NCBI GenBank assembly: GCA_030621455.1
Contig: JAUXHQ010000004.1
Location: forward strand, 1 to 20,741
Reading direction: 5' to 3'
DNA: 20,741 nucleotides
DNA from: Deltaproteobacteria bacterium
Lineage (GTDB): Bacteria > Desulfobacterota > UBA8473
A program made the position numbers and the translations under genes. Below are positions 1 through 8,052 of this stretch, piece by piece; the first letter of the stretch is position 1, and the number at the start of each line of letters is the position of its first letter. A model generated the notes under the pieces. The model made no database searches. It saw only the letters and a list, made by a program, of their open reading frames with translations, and was not told the DNA's origin.

Positions 1-89
1 AATCATTGGTGAGAATTAATTTATCTGGTGATCTCTTCGAACGTCGTCTTTTCACCTTCGCAAACTTCGGGCCAAGGGTTGAGAAATAA
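1..89 (+). CDS. Possible C-terminal tail of a gene running in from the left edge
   Basis: One plus-strand frame is open from the window edge to a TAA at 87-89. It reads about 28 residues ending in ...LFTFANFGPRVEK. The amino-acid make-up is protein-like, but the fragment is too short to recognise a family, and a minus-strand frame is open over the same bases. It is given only as a possible gene end; the sequence to the left of the window would decide. Confidence 0.2.
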   Translation, partial: SLVRINLSGDLFERRLFTFANFGPRVEK

Positions 90-162
90 GAGAAATATTT
101 CTTAACTAGCTAATTTTATAAGTTAATTTATGCCATGAAACATTACACTCCCCCGTTATTAC

Positions 163-185
163 CCCCTGTCATCATGAGGCAGGGG
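163..185. terminator. Weak stem-loop downstream of the sulfatase operon
   Basis: CCCCTG at 163-168 pairs with CAGGGG at 180-185 around an 11-base loop. It lies about 105 bases beyond the stop of the minus-strand sulfatase gene. No clear U-tract follows in either direction, so a terminator role is only possible. Nothing else recognisable lies between 90 and 289. Confidence 0.3.
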
Positions 186-289
186 ACAAATCATTCCATA
201 ATTTATGTAATTGCTTACACATTTAGGGTACTTTGTGGCAACTTCTCAAAGGATGTGGGGGGCGAACCATCTCAGTAATGGGGGTTATG

Positions 290-2296
290 CTATTCCACGG
301 GTCCATTGTGGTAAAGAAGGTACTTCGACGTCTCGTAAATACCACGGCAAAGTTCCTCCATCTCTCTCGCCCGGTCAGGGAAATGTTTGAGGACGTTTAG
401 TCCTGGTGTTTCCGAGCCGCATTGATAGAATTTCTTATCTGTCCCATCTGAATCCATAAGGAAATAAAACTCTTTACCGAGAAGGCCGATTTCAGGGACA
501 GCCCTCCTCTCACTCAGAATAAAAGCACACCTTTGCGAATCAAAGCGCGTGTCAAAGAGGTTTCTTCCTATCGTAGTATTTTTAAAAGGTTTTCCCGTAA
601 TCGCAGCAAGCGTGGGCAAAACGTCTACCTGACTTGCAATAATGTCAAAAGTTTTTCCTTCGGGAATCAACCCCCGGCCGTAAATTAGAAACGGGATATG
701 GAAGTGAGTCAGCCTAAACATCTCTTCTCCGTTGGGCATATGGGGAGCTGTGCCCACAAGACCGTGATCTGCAAGAAAAACGAAAAGAGTGTTACTAAAA
801 TACTTCTCCTTCGCAGCTGTACGCATAAATAAGCCGATACAATGATCCATAAATCGGAAAGCATTCAATTCCGCAAGCGAGACAAAACCGTATTTTTTCA
901 CTTCCCTTTCATCCAGAGAGGCCATTTTGAAATTCCGGTTGTCATCCGGGATATTATATGGACGATGATTCCCGGAAGTGTGGATAATGGCAAAAAATGG
1001 CTTCTTCTCATTGCGAAGAACATGGTTAGCTTCTTCAAAAAGGTGTAAATCCGATATCCCCCAAACATCCACGCGGGGAGAATCGTAGTGGCCTTCTTCG
1101 TAAATGCGTAAACCGGGGATATTATGAGAAAGCACCCCGCGGATATTACCCCAATTAGCGCTCCCACCGATGAAGTACATTTTCTCGTAACCCGTGAAAG
1201 CGTTAACAATTGTGTGTTGTCGCACGATAACAGGGTTGCGGGATGACGTAAGATGAACGATTATATCCGGGGTTCCAATCAGCGTTGCAAAGACGGACCG
1301 GGCGGTTCCGGCACATGGCACGTAAAGGCGCCTGAAGAAGAGAGAGTCCCCGGCAATGGAGTCAAAATTGGGGGAGGGGTGAAGAGGATTTCCAAAGCAT
1401 CCCAATTTGTGGGCAGCGAAGGACTCCAAGATGATGATAACGATGTTCGGATTCCCGGGTACTGACGAAGAGGGATTGACATCCCTCGAGAAGTTGAGCT
1501 TTTCGGGGTCCGGATTCGTTACTCCGAGGTAGGATGCTATTGTGTCATAATATTTTCTTACCTTCTCCTCTTCGTATTCCTTTGCACCCCCAGGCAGGGT
1601 ATCAAAAAAATAGAGTACCGGATTTAATGCCAAGGCTGAGATGAGGCGATTGGTGGTGAAAAAAGCCTCTGACCAGCGAAGGGGATAATAAGAAAACTTT
1701 CCATATATTGCGAAAATATATAGTACGACACTCACAGATATAATCAGTAGGCGCTTCCACTTGACCATAGGTGCGACATCGCGTGTCACAGATCTTGATA
1801 CGAGCCACTTCATGCTTGCACCGTAAAGAGTGACAAAGAGCGCCACCCCCAGTAGTCCTCCCAAAACAGGATACGTTTCCCATACCATCTGTAACGAAAT
1901 AGAGGGATTATCCATATATCTCAGCACCGTGGCATCCACTTTTCTTTGTAGATAACCGTAGTGTGCGAAGTCCGCCGTATAGAATAAGGTTGCCATAAGC
2001 ATTATAATCACTAAATAGCCTACCCAAAATCGTATTCCTCCGCGGGAACGAACTGGATTTATACCAGGGATCCAGGACAACAGGATAATGGGAAACGACA
2101 ATAACAATGCAAGACGCAAATCAAACTTGAAACCCAAGAAGAAAGTTTTCAAAAGAACACCACTTGAAACCGGATTGTCGGTTGTGTGAAAAGTTAGCCA
2201 GAAAGCTATTCGTAATGCCGTAAAAATCAATATATAGGAAGCAACGACAAGAATTATAAGTCGCAATCGCTTTGGTAACCGATAAAAGAAAGTCAT
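290..2296 (-). CDS. LTA synthase/sulfatase-family membrane protein
   Basis: A 668-residue integral membrane enzyme of the alkaline phosphatase/sulfatase superfamily. About five hydrophobic segments fill residues 12-200, followed by a linker and an extracytoplasmic catalytic domain from about residue 282. Family hallmarks are visible: the metal-binding Glu in IIILESF (E291), the nucleophile Thr in CAGTARS (T331), SGNH (H444), LADHG (D510-H511) and HFHIP (H531/H533). Relatives move phosphoglycerol or phosphoethanolamine from a lipid to a surface polymer or glycan; the exact acceptor cannot be told here. The ATG at 2296 has GGGAG about ten bases upstream. It is the last gene of a three-gene unit, 25 bases after the small membrane protein. 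The topology resembles LtaS or OpgB-type enzymes; periplasmic phosphoglycerol transfer to glucan is an alternative in a Gram-negative host. Confidence 0.85.
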   Translation of the reverse strand: MTFFYRLPKRLRLIILVVASYILIFTALRIAFWLTFHTTDNPVSSGVLLKTFFLGFKFDLRLALLLSFPIILLSWIPGINPVRSRGGIRFWVGYLVIIMLMATLFYTADFAHYGYLQRKVDATVLRYMDNPSISLQMVWETYPVLGGLLGVALFVTLYGASMKWLVSRSVTRDVAPMVKWKRLLIISVSVVLYIFAIYGKFSYYPLRWSEAFFTTNRLISALALNPVLYFFDTLPGGAKEYEEEKVRKYYDTIASYLGVTNPDPEKLNFSRDVNPSSSVPGNPNIVIIILESFAAHKLGCFGNPLHPSPNFDSIAGDSLFFRRLYVPCAGTARSVFATLIGTPDIIVHLTSSRNPVIVRQHTIVNAFTGYEKMYFIGGSANWGNIRGVLSHNIPGLRIYEEGHYDSPRVDVWGISDLHLFEEANHVLRNEKKPFFAIIHTSGNHRPYNIPDDNRNFKMASLDEREVKKYGFVSLAELNAFRFMDHCIGLFMRTAAKEKYFSNTLFVFLADHGLVGTAPHMPNGEEMFRLTHFHIPFLIYGRGLIPEGKTFDIIASQVDVLPTLAAITGKPFKNTTIGRNLFDTRFDSQRCAFILSERRAVPEIGLLGKEFYFLMDSDGTDKKFYQCGSETPGLNVLKHFPDRAREMEELCRGIYETSKYLLYHNGPVE

Positions 2297-2321
2297 TATT
2301 GTTTTCTCCCTATTGCTGTGG

Positions 2322-2939
2322 TTAAATACCTAAGGACCTGCTGTTTTTCCATCTGAATCCCAGCAGTATTGCCGAAGCAATCATATAGAACGGGTCCACA
2401 AGATAATCCCACAAATTCTCTGACTCTAATAAGCGCAAGTTATATGCGAGCATGCACCCTACCAGGACCGCCCCAAAACGGTTTTTCGTGAAGATTAGCC
2501 CGAGTGTGACAACAAGCAAGAGCAAGAAAAGCGATGAGTATTGCCAACCAAGTATGTAAGGGTCGAACCTGCCCAACCCCAGTCCCATGGGGTAGAGGAT
2601 GATGCCTGCCGTTAGTCCGAATATCCAGGCAGTCATAAGCGCCCTGCTGTCGAATAGTTTGACCCCTGTCGCATTCTCCCAAACTTTACCCAGTAATACG
2701 GCCGTGAGAGGGATGCTGAAGTTGGCGTTAAAGCTGATTAGCCAGCGAGCGACAGGGAGGCCTCCTACGGGTAAGCTCACAATAAGAGCGGACAAAACCC
2801 CAAGGATCAAAGTTAAACGCCGACCGGGTGGGTTCTTTACGATCATTCCAGCGACAGATTGTCCAATTACCATGACAATCAGGAAGGGGAAAACGTATGA
2901 AACTGTGGCTTGACAATTGAAGTCTTGGAGGAGGGTCAT
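2322..2939 (-). CDS. Small polytopic membrane protein, function unknown
   Basis: A 205-residue protein that is almost entirely hydrophobic, with about six or seven membrane segments (near residues 13-34, 42-58, 69-85, 101-120, 134-150, 155-170 and 180-195). I do not recognise the family. Charged residues cluster in short loops (for example KNPPGRR at 35-41) and at the C-terminus (RWKNSRS), as expected of an inner-membrane protein. Its ATG overlaps the stop of the upstream sialidase-like gene in an ATGA arrangement, so translational coupling is likely. It may assist the downstream LTA-synthase-like enzyme or move a substrate for it; that rests on gene order only. Confidence 0.75.
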   Translation of the reverse strand: MTLLQDFNCQATVSYVFPFLIVMVIGQSVAGMIVKNPPGRRLTLILGVLSALIVSLPVGGLPVARWLISFNANFSIPLTAVLLGKVWENATGVKLFDSRALMTAWIFGLTAGIILYPMGLGLGRFDPYILGWQYSSLFLLLLVVTLGLIFTKNRFGAVLVGCMLAYNLRLLESENLWDYLVDPFYMIASAILLGFRWKNSRSLGI

Positions 2940-4117
2940 TTCATTTGTAGGTTTTCAGCCATCCGTTTATTGATCCACGACTCATTGATTACTACATGTT
3001 TGATGCGCGTTTTGCGCCATGTGTAGACAAGATGAATTTTTCCATTACGGGTAAAGATCATGTAAGGGTAAGAATACTTCGCGCCCGGTGTATGTTCAAG
3101 GATCGCAATCCGAATCCAGCTGAGGCCTCCGTCACTGGACACCGCTAATCCCAGGTTGTCGCGGTTATTCTTACTATCGTTAAACGCAATCAAAATCCGT
3201 CCATTCGACAACAGTAGCGTGTCTAGACCGGAGTTGGGGTTAGGTAGATCAAGCGTTACAGGCTTGGTCCACGTGGTGCCGGCGTCTCTTGTAACGGTCA
3301 TTGCCACTGCTTTGTCCTCTAAACAACTCCGTAAAAAAGCTACAGCGGACCGGGAGCCAAGCGCAACCACAGACGGCTGGATGAACGCCCTTCCACTTGC
3401 TACTCTGACCTTCAAGTGAGGGGTACAACCGTTCGTGCGCTGTCTCCGAATGTACAGTAATTCCGGGTATTTTCCAAGGCACTCATGATAGATGGGTAAC
3501 ATAAAACCCCCATCTTCGAGCAACACAGGTTTATTCCTCACAAGTTGACTGATGTTGATTAATGGGCTTAGAGTGATTCTCTGGCTTGGTACCCAAGTTG
3601 CCCCCCCGTCGCTGGACATTTTCACGTTCAGTGAGCTACAAGACCATCCGCCGAATATAATTGAGACATAAATAAGCCAGAGTTGGCCCTCGGAGTCGGC
3701 AAAGACAATTGGATTCCCGACTTTCTTCACATATCTGTTTAACTCCTTTGAGGCGATCCGACGGTCCATAACTATGCGAGGTTTGGTCCACGATATCCCT
3801 TCTTCAGGGTCACATGTGGCAAGATATATCTTAACATCTTTGGCCCCCTCCCTTGAGCCACCATACCAGACAGCAGCCAGTCTTCCATCCGGCAACTCAC
3901 AGATAGAGCTGACATGCACCATCTCTCCTTCAGGAGCAGAACCTATGAACCCATCAATTTTTATGGGGGGATCGGCATTGGTGAGAGGATGAGGTGAACG
4001 AACGACAAATTCAACAGAATCTTGCTTAGATGAGCAGACCCAGTTCCACAGAGGACAAGCATGCAGCACGCACACAAATATCGACAAAAATAATATTGTC
4101 CGCTTGTCCATAGGCAT
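2936..4117 (-). CDS. Sialidase-like Asp-box (BNR) exported protein
   Basis: A 393-residue six-bladed-propeller-type protein of the sialidase/BNR-repeat superfamily. Three Asp boxes are visible: SSDGGATW (168-175), TRDAGTTW (276-283) and SSDGGLSW (327-334). The N-terminal blade carries HVSSICELPDGRL and AVWYGGSREGAKD (about 68-94), typical of the bacterial sialidase-like domain. Residues 5-20 form a signal sequence, with LHAC at 18-21 a possible lipobox, so it is likely exported and perhaps lipid-anchored. An in-frame start 54 bases upstream exists (4171), but the ATG at 4117 is preferred because GAGG lies five bases before it and the signal peptide begins there. True sialidase activity is unproven; many relatives act on other glycans. 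It is the first gene of a unit with a membrane protein and a sulfatase-fold transferase. Confidence 0.8.
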   Translation of the reverse strand: MPMDKRTILFLSIFVCVLHACPLWNWVCSSKQDSVEFVVRSPHPLTNADPPIKIDGFIGSAPEGEMVHVSSICELPDGRLAAVWYGGSREGAKDVKIYLATCDPEEGISWTKPRIVMDRRIASKELNRYVKKVGNPIVFADSEGQLWLIYVSIIFGGWSCSSLNVKMSSDGGATWVPSQRITLSPLINISQLVRNKPVLLEDGGFMLPIYHECLGKYPELLYIRRQRTNGCTPHLKVRVASGRAFIQPSVVALGSRSAVAFLRSCLEDKAVAMTVTRDAGTTWTKPVTLDLPNPNSGLDTLLLSNGRILIAFNDSKNNRDNLGLAVSSDGGLSWIRIAILEHTPGAKYSYPYMIFTRNGKIHLVYTWRKTRIKHVVINESWINKRMAENLQMK

Positions 4118-4215
4118 GTTTTCCTCAAATATACGGAGAATAACAGTTGTTGCAAGGCTGGAGACCCACAAATGAAGTAGTTAGCGGGCATTTCCCATGG
4201 TGCAAATAGAGTAAG

Positions 4216-4244
4216 TGTATAAGACAATTACGCTTATCTGTCAA
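4216..4244 (-). promoter_or_regulatory. Sigma-70-like promoter for the sialidase/sulfatase unit
   Basis: On the minus strand TTGACA (4239-4244) is followed by a 17-base spacer and TATACA (4216-4221). Transcription would begin near 4209, giving a leader of about 90 bases before the ATG at 4117. The -35 box is perfect and the spacing is ideal. Confidence 0.55.
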
Positions 4245-4302
4245 TCAAAAACTCACAGTAAGGCCCATATTCTCTTCTTCATTGCCCCATTTTTCCTTGA
4301 TA

Positions 4303-4392
4303 TTCCAGGGGATATTCCGCAATCTCTGCGTCAGTCTGTACCGCACAATCACTTGACTCTTCCGAAAATTGTTCATTTCTGAGTTGGAAGCC
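4303..4392 (+). repeat. Decayed copy of the composite hairpin repeat
   Basis: This stretch shares a run of 24 identical bases (4316-4339) with the full copy at 4538-4561. It also has a matching right arm, TTCATTTCTGAGTTGGAA, against TCATTTCTGAATTGGAAAC in the full copy. The central part is shortened and the terminal right-hand unit is missing. It lies about 120 bases from the full copy in the same orientation. Confidence 0.65.
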
Positions 4393-4513
4393 TAAAACTG
4401 ACAGTTAAGGAATGGAAATTAAATTAAGTAATCTGAACGTAAGATAGGACCTATTATGGCTTGTCTTTTCGCGGAAAAGGAAAAGGGACCCCTTCGTTAA
4501 AGAGAGACTCGCT

Positions 4514-4700
4514 AGTTTCCATCCAGAAATGGCACTTTTCCGCAATCTCTGCGTCAGTCTGCGGGATTGTTTGTGCGGCGTACCCTTGTACGCCTCCGCG
4601 CAATCCCTTGTCTTCCTTGACCTTGCAAAAAATTGCTCATTTCTGAATTGGAAACTTGCTAGTGCCCCCTTTCTTAAGAGGCTATTAATGGATGGGCACT
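4514..4700 (+). repeat. Composite palindromic repeat, full copy A (MITE-like)
   Basis: A 187-bp element made of two hairpin units. The left unit (4514-4656) opens with AGTTTCCATCCAGAAATGG and closes with an inverted match ending TTGGAAACT. It has a smaller hairpin GCGTACCCTTGTACGC in the middle. The right unit (4661-4700) is AGTGCCC ... GGGCACT. The outer ends form an imperfect inverted repeat (14 of 19 bases). ACTCGCTA occurs directly on both sides (4507-4514 and 4698-4705), like a target duplication. A related full copy lies at 14263-14452. There is no coding capacity for a transposase, so mobilisation would have to be in trans. Confidence 0.75.
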
Positions 4701-4706
4701 CGCTAA

Positions 4707-4910
4707 TTTATTTTGTTGGCTTGGAGCATCTTTTATGTTATTTTAGCAGCATTCAGTGTATTTTCTCCAAAAGTCCTGCTGGTAGATTACCGAGAGGCAG
4801 AGGAGTTAATACCCGCGCTTTTGCAGAAATTACCATTCGACGATTCGGTAAGCAAACATCGAATCGATTGTCGTCTTATATATAGGAAGTTCCACGAAAG
4901 AAGATCGTGA
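4707..4910 (+). pseudogene. Possible small ORF or gene remnant upstream of the MoxR gene
   Basis: An open frame runs from just after the repeat (in-frame stop at 4704-4706) to a TGA at 4908-4910. It has no ATG; TTG at 4713 or 4716 could start a peptide of about 65 residues, but no ribosome binding site precedes it. The peptide has a hydrophobic N-terminus (AWSIFYVILAAFSVF) and a protein-like polar tail (VDYREAEELIPALLQKLPFD). It ends 16 bases before the MoxR gene. It may be the 3' part of a gene whose start was lost when the repeat inserted, or a small leader protein, or chance. I recognise no family. Confidence 0.3.
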
Positions 4911-4926
4911 AGGTAGGAGGATTCTG

Positions 4927-5766
4927 ATGAGCGAAAGGAAGTTTGATCGATTCATGGGCACTCAGAAGTATATCGTCTCGGAGCCGTTGAAAAATGCCGT
5001 CAATGTTGCCATTGCCCTTCAAAGACCGTTGCTTGTTAAAGGAGAGCCTGGAACCGGGAAGACCTTACTGGCACATAATATTGCCTTGGGGCTGGACAAG
5101 GAATTGATCGTATGGAATATCAAGTCCACCTCCACTGCCCAGGATGGACTATATATTTACGATACTGTGCAGAGGTTAAACGACAGCCGCTTTGGTGATG
5201 GGGATGTGTCAGACATAAAACAGTATATCAAGCTTGGCAAACTCGGGATGGCCTTCACCCACTCTGAACGTGTCGTCCTTATCCTAGACGAAATAGACAA
5301 GGCGGATGTGGAATTCCCCAATGACCTCTTGAATGAGCTCGATGAGATGTCCTTCCATATTCATGAGACCAATGAGACGATAAATGCCAAACATAGACCC
5401 ATCGTGGTGATAACGAGTAATTCAGAGAAAGAACTCCCGGATGCCTTCTTGCGTAGATGTATATTTCACTATATCGAATTCCCGGATGAGACGCTGATGG
5501 AAGAGATAGTGATGGTGCACTTCCCTGAGATAAAGAAAGATTTATTGAGGGAGGTCCTCAAGAAATTTTACTTGCTGAGGGGTATCAATGAATTCAGGAA
5601 GAAACCATCTACGAGTGAACTCCTGGACTGGATTCAGGCTTTGAATGCCGGCGGGATTTCTTGCGAAGATGTTTCGGATGAGATACCCTTTTTGGGTGTT
5701 CTTCTCAAGAAAGAGGCCGACTATGAACACTTTATCAGCAAGGGGGCGGAGGCTTCACGTGCATGA
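4927..5766 (+). CDS. MoxR-type AAA+ ATPase
   Basis: A 279-residue AAA+ ATPase of the MoxR/CoxD type. Walker A is GEPGTGKT (39-46), Walker B is VVLILDEIDKA (D121-E122), sensor 1 is VITSNSEKELPD (about 161-172) and the arginine-finger region is LRRC (175-178). The length and the small C-terminal lid match the family. A strong AGGAGG lies six bases before the ATG. It is followed 23 bases later by a VWA-domain protein, the classic MoxR-VWA pairing; known pairs act as chaperones that insert metals into, or activate, partner enzymes. No obvious client enzyme is adjacent, so the target is unknown. Confidence 0.9.
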   Translation: MSERKFDRFMGTQKYIVSEPLKNAVNVAIALQRPLLVKGEPGTGKTLLAHNIALGLDKELIVWNIKSTSTAQDGLYIYDTVQRLNDSRFGDGDVSDIKQYIKLGKLGMAFTHSERVVLILDEIDKADVEFPNDLLNELDEMSFHIHETNETINAKHRPIVVITSNSEKELPDAFLRRCIFHYIEFPDETLMEEIVMVHFPEIKKDLLREVLKKFYLLRGINEFRKKPSTSELLDWIQALNAGGISCEDVSDEIPFLGVLLKKEADYEHFISKGAEASRA

Positions 5767-5789
5767 AACAGCCCTAATCCACACATAAC

Positions 5790-6938
5790 ATGTTCACGAA
5801 TTTTTTTTACTTGCTCCGCAGGAAAAAGGTACCGGTCTCCATTACGGAATGGATGGCGTTAATAGACGCCCTGTCGAGAGGCTTTGCCTTCTCCAGTTTA
5901 GATACGTTCTACTATCTGGCTAGGTCGATCCTTGTAAAGAGTGAAGGGTACTTCGATCAGTATGACTCGGCATTCGAGGAGTATTTCGGGGGCATCGAAA
6001 CCTCGGAAAGGTTTAGGGATGAAGTACTCGAGTGGTTGAAGGATCCAGTTAACAGGATTGAACTGACAGAAGACGAGGTGACCCGGTTAGGGTGGAGTGA
6101 CTTCGATTATCTCACTGAGACCCATCAACAGAAGATGATGGAACTGAGGGAGCGTCGTGACGGGGAAGCATCCACGTTTGATAGCTACGACGTGGACCCG
6201 GAACGTATAAGGTTTGGCGGGACATCCATATATAAGTCTGCCCTGCAGGTCGCAAAGGAAAGGAAATTCCGTAATTACAGGAGTGACGTAGTCCTCGATG
6301 TCAGGTCCTTCCAGACAGCCTTGAAGAGGTTAAGGAGGCTGAGCAGGATCGGGCCGGAGGATGAACTGGACTTAGATGCCACCATAGACCACACCTGCAA
6401 GAACGCCGGAGACCTGGAATTCAAGTGGAGAAGGGCTAGAAAGAATGCCGTCAAGTTGCTCTTGTTTATGGATGTAGGCGGTTCCATGAGTCCCTACGCA
6501 AAACTCTGCGGCAGGCTCTTCAGCGCTGCTCATGCGGCTACGCACTTCAAAGACTTCAAGTATTACTACTTCCACAATTGCATATATGATAGCGTATTTG
6601 AAGATATCGAAAGAAATGAGGTTACAAACACAAGTCATCTGCTCAATACGCTTGATTCCGACCATAAGGTAATTTTCCTCGGAGACGCCTGCATGGGAGA
6701 TGAGGAGCTGACAATGAAATATGGGGCAATATACTACTACGAAAGGAATGAGGTGCCCGGTATCGTCTGGTTTCAGCGCATATCCGATCATTTCAAGCGT
6801 GTTGTCTGGTTAAACCCCGAAGACCTCTCGGAATGGAACCATCCGACCATCAAGATGATCCGCAGGATATTTCCCATGTTCGAACTTACCCTCGAAGGGC
6901 TCGATGCTGCTATCAGCATGCTGATAGCCAGATATTGA
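5790..6938 (+). CDS. CoxE-like VWA domain protein, partner of the MoxR ATPase
   Basis: A 382-residue cytoplasmic protein with an N-terminal helical CoxE-like region (about 1-215) and a C-terminal von Willebrand factor A domain starting at KLLLFMDVGGSMSPY (222-236). The metal-ion site reads D228-V-G-G-S232-M-S, so the first Ser of the usual DxSxS is Gly, a form I believe is found in CoxE-type proteins. The start is fixed by an in-frame TAA at 5775-5777 and the ATG at 5790. No Shine-Dalgarno sequence is visible, so translation may depend on coupling to the upstream MoxR gene, whose stop lies 23 bases away. It likely works with that ATPase to remodel or activate an unidentified partner. Confidence 0.85.
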   Translation: MFTNFFYLLRRKKVPVSITEWMALIDALSRGFAFSSLDTFYYLARSILVKSEGYFDQYDSAFEEYFGGIETSERFRDEVLEWLKDPVNRIELTEDEVTRLGWSDFDYLTETHQQKMMELRERRDGEASTFDSYDVDPERIRFGGTSIYKSALQVAKERKFRNYRSDVVLDVRSFQTALKRLRRLSRIGPEDELDLDATIDHTCKNAGDLEFKWRRARKNAVKLLLFMDVGGSMSPYAKLCGRLFSAAHAATHFKDFKYYYFHNCIYDSVFEDIERNEVTNTSHLLNTLDSDHKVIFLGDACMGDEELTMKYGAIYYYERNEVPGIVWFQRISDHFKRVVWLNPEDLSEWNHPTIKMIRRIFPMFELTLEGLDAAISMLIARY

Positions 6939-7046
6939 TACCTTGATTGTATAGGAAATCCCATTTTTTAATCAATTATATCAATTAGTTCCTGACTATG
7001 TGTGCTAGCCGATCATAGCTATTAAGCTGGTAAGCCATTAAGCTAA

Positions 7047-7131
7047 TAAGCCAAACAGGCTTAACAGCTAACAGCCCGCCCGAAGGGCGCTAACTTGAAG
7101 GGGAAGGGCTGCCTTTCGGTCAAGTGGCGCC
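7047..7131. terminator. Cluster of stem-loops between convergent genes
   Basis: Three hairpins lie between the VWA gene and the convergent phosphatase gene. They are TAAGCC-5-GGCTTA (7047-7063), CGCCC-GAA-GGGCG (7077-7089), and a longer 46-base structure (7086-7131) with nested stems GGCGC/GCGCC, CTTGA/TCAAG and an inner AAGG/CCTT. The last two overlap and are mutually exclusive. The position suits a bidirectional terminator, although no strong T-tract follows. The rest of 6939-7162 holds short TAAGC-rich repeats and no gene. Confidence 0.45.
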
Positions 7132-7162
7132 GGATGGGACCACGAGGATCGATGACGAAGTA

Positions 7163-7630
7163 TCACTCAAGAAGCTCTTTGCAGAGGGTTTCAGTGCAAT
7201 CGTGAATAATTTTAAATGATCGTCTATAGTGGAAGAGAGTAAACCCGTATGGATCAGGTACCTCCATTTCTTCGGGTGTCTTTCCGGGGGACGTGCTGTA
7301 ACTCCCCAGAAGTCTCAGCTTATCTTCTGATTCCGGTTCCATCTCCACGATTTTTTCTCTGTGGAAAAGGTCCATGACAGCTACCATGTCTGCCGACCTG
7401 AGCATCTCCACGGAGAGAGGGCTTGAGCTATGTCCGGAAACATCAACGCCAAACTCGCGGGCAACTTTAACCGCGTCCTCAGGGGGATGATGCCCTGGTA
7501 TGGCGAAGACGCCTGCTGAACGGACCTTGATCCCCTCCACCTTTCTCTTCATAAGAAGCATCTTCAACACTCCTTCAGCAAAAGGGCTGCGGCAAATGTT
7601 GGCTGTACACACGAAGAGTATCTTTCCCAT
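7163..7630 (-). CDS. Low-molecular-weight phosphotyrosine phosphatase-type protein
   Basis: A 155-residue LMW-PTP/arsenate-reductase-fold protein of the usual length. The P-loop is VCTANICRSP: nucleophile C8, C13 and R14. The general acid Asp lies in VPDPYG (D126). In bacteria such enzymes dephosphorylate tyrosine kinases that control exopolysaccharide export, or protein-arginine phosphate. C13 next to the arginine is compatible with either tyrosine- or arginine-directed members, so the substrate is open. No kinase or capsule gene is adjacent. The ATG at 7630 has GAGGG 11 bases upstream, slightly far. It seems to be its own transcription unit with a promoter at 7708-7736, after the ferredoxin gene of the preceding operon. 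Confidence 0.85.
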   Translation of the reverse strand: MGKILFVCTANICRSPFAEGVLKMLLMKRKVEGIKVRSAGVFAIPGHHPPEDAVKVAREFGVDVSGHSSSPLSVEMLRSADMVAVMDLFHREKIVEMEPESEDKLRLLGSYSTSPGKTPEEMEVPDPYGFTLFHYRRSFKIIHDCTETLCKELLE

Positions 7631-7707
7631 ACTCTAGTCATCCCTCTTCTATCGGTAAAAAGATTCATCTTTTGTAGTCGACCCGGAAATGCATGAAAAA
7701 CATGCCC

Positions 7708-7736
7708 AAGATAAAGAAACCTGCCTTTTTTGTCAA
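7708..7736 (-). promoter_or_regulatory. Sigma-70-like promoter for the phosphatase gene
   Basis: On the minus strand TTGACA (7731-7736), a 17-base spacer and TATCTT (7708-7713) precede the phosphatase gene by about 80 bases. A small hairpin, GCATG-AAAAA-CATGC (7691-7705), overlaps the expected start of the transcript. The -35 element lies within the AAACCT ... AGGTTT inverted repeat that could end the upstream operon. Confidence 0.5.
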
Positions 7737-7775
7737 GGTTTTCTCTCTTTATCTAGTAGCTTTTGAAAACAACAC

Positions 7776-8000
7776 TCACTCCTCCACATATCGATAGACT
7801 TCTATTGCATGATGAGGACACATGAAACTGCATATCCCGCAGGCAGTGCAGTCTTCGGGTCTGACAAAAGAAGACAGTGGATATCCCTGGGGCGTAAACT
7901 TGTCTTCCTGTATGGCTACACAATCCTTGGGGCAAAAATCCGCACAGTACCCACATCCCCTACAATACATCTCATCTATGACTATCTCACCCTTTGCCAT
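7776..8000 (-). CDS. 2-oxoacid:ferredoxin oxidoreductase delta subunit (2x[4Fe-4S] ferredoxin)
   Basis: A 74-residue two-cluster ferredoxin, the electron-output subunit of four-subunit Vor/Kor-type enzymes. The first cluster motif is CRGCGYCADFCP and the second CTACGICSFMCP, so all eight cluster cysteines are present, plus one extra Cys in CPKDC. Two ATGs occur in tandem. The second (8000) is preferred because AGGAGG sits five bases before it, against two bases for the first (8003). It is the last gene of the operon and lies 136 bases beyond the gamma gene, a gap that holds a large inverted repeat. Electrons from the TPP-bound intermediate would leave through it to free ferredoxin. Confidence 0.88.
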   Translation of the reverse strand: MAKGEIVIDEMYCRGCGYCADFCPKDCVAIQEDKFTPQGYPLSSFVRPEDCTACGICSFMCPHHAIEVYRYVEE

Positions 8001-8052
8001 CATCGCCTCCTCTTCTTTTACACCGCTTTCTCATCCTTGGGTGTTACGCGGT

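Noticed and set aside
4529..4885. Plus-strand frame of 118 codons crossing repeat copy A
   Set aside because: Half of it is repeat sequence and the other half is out of frame with the more protein-like peptide at 4707-4910.
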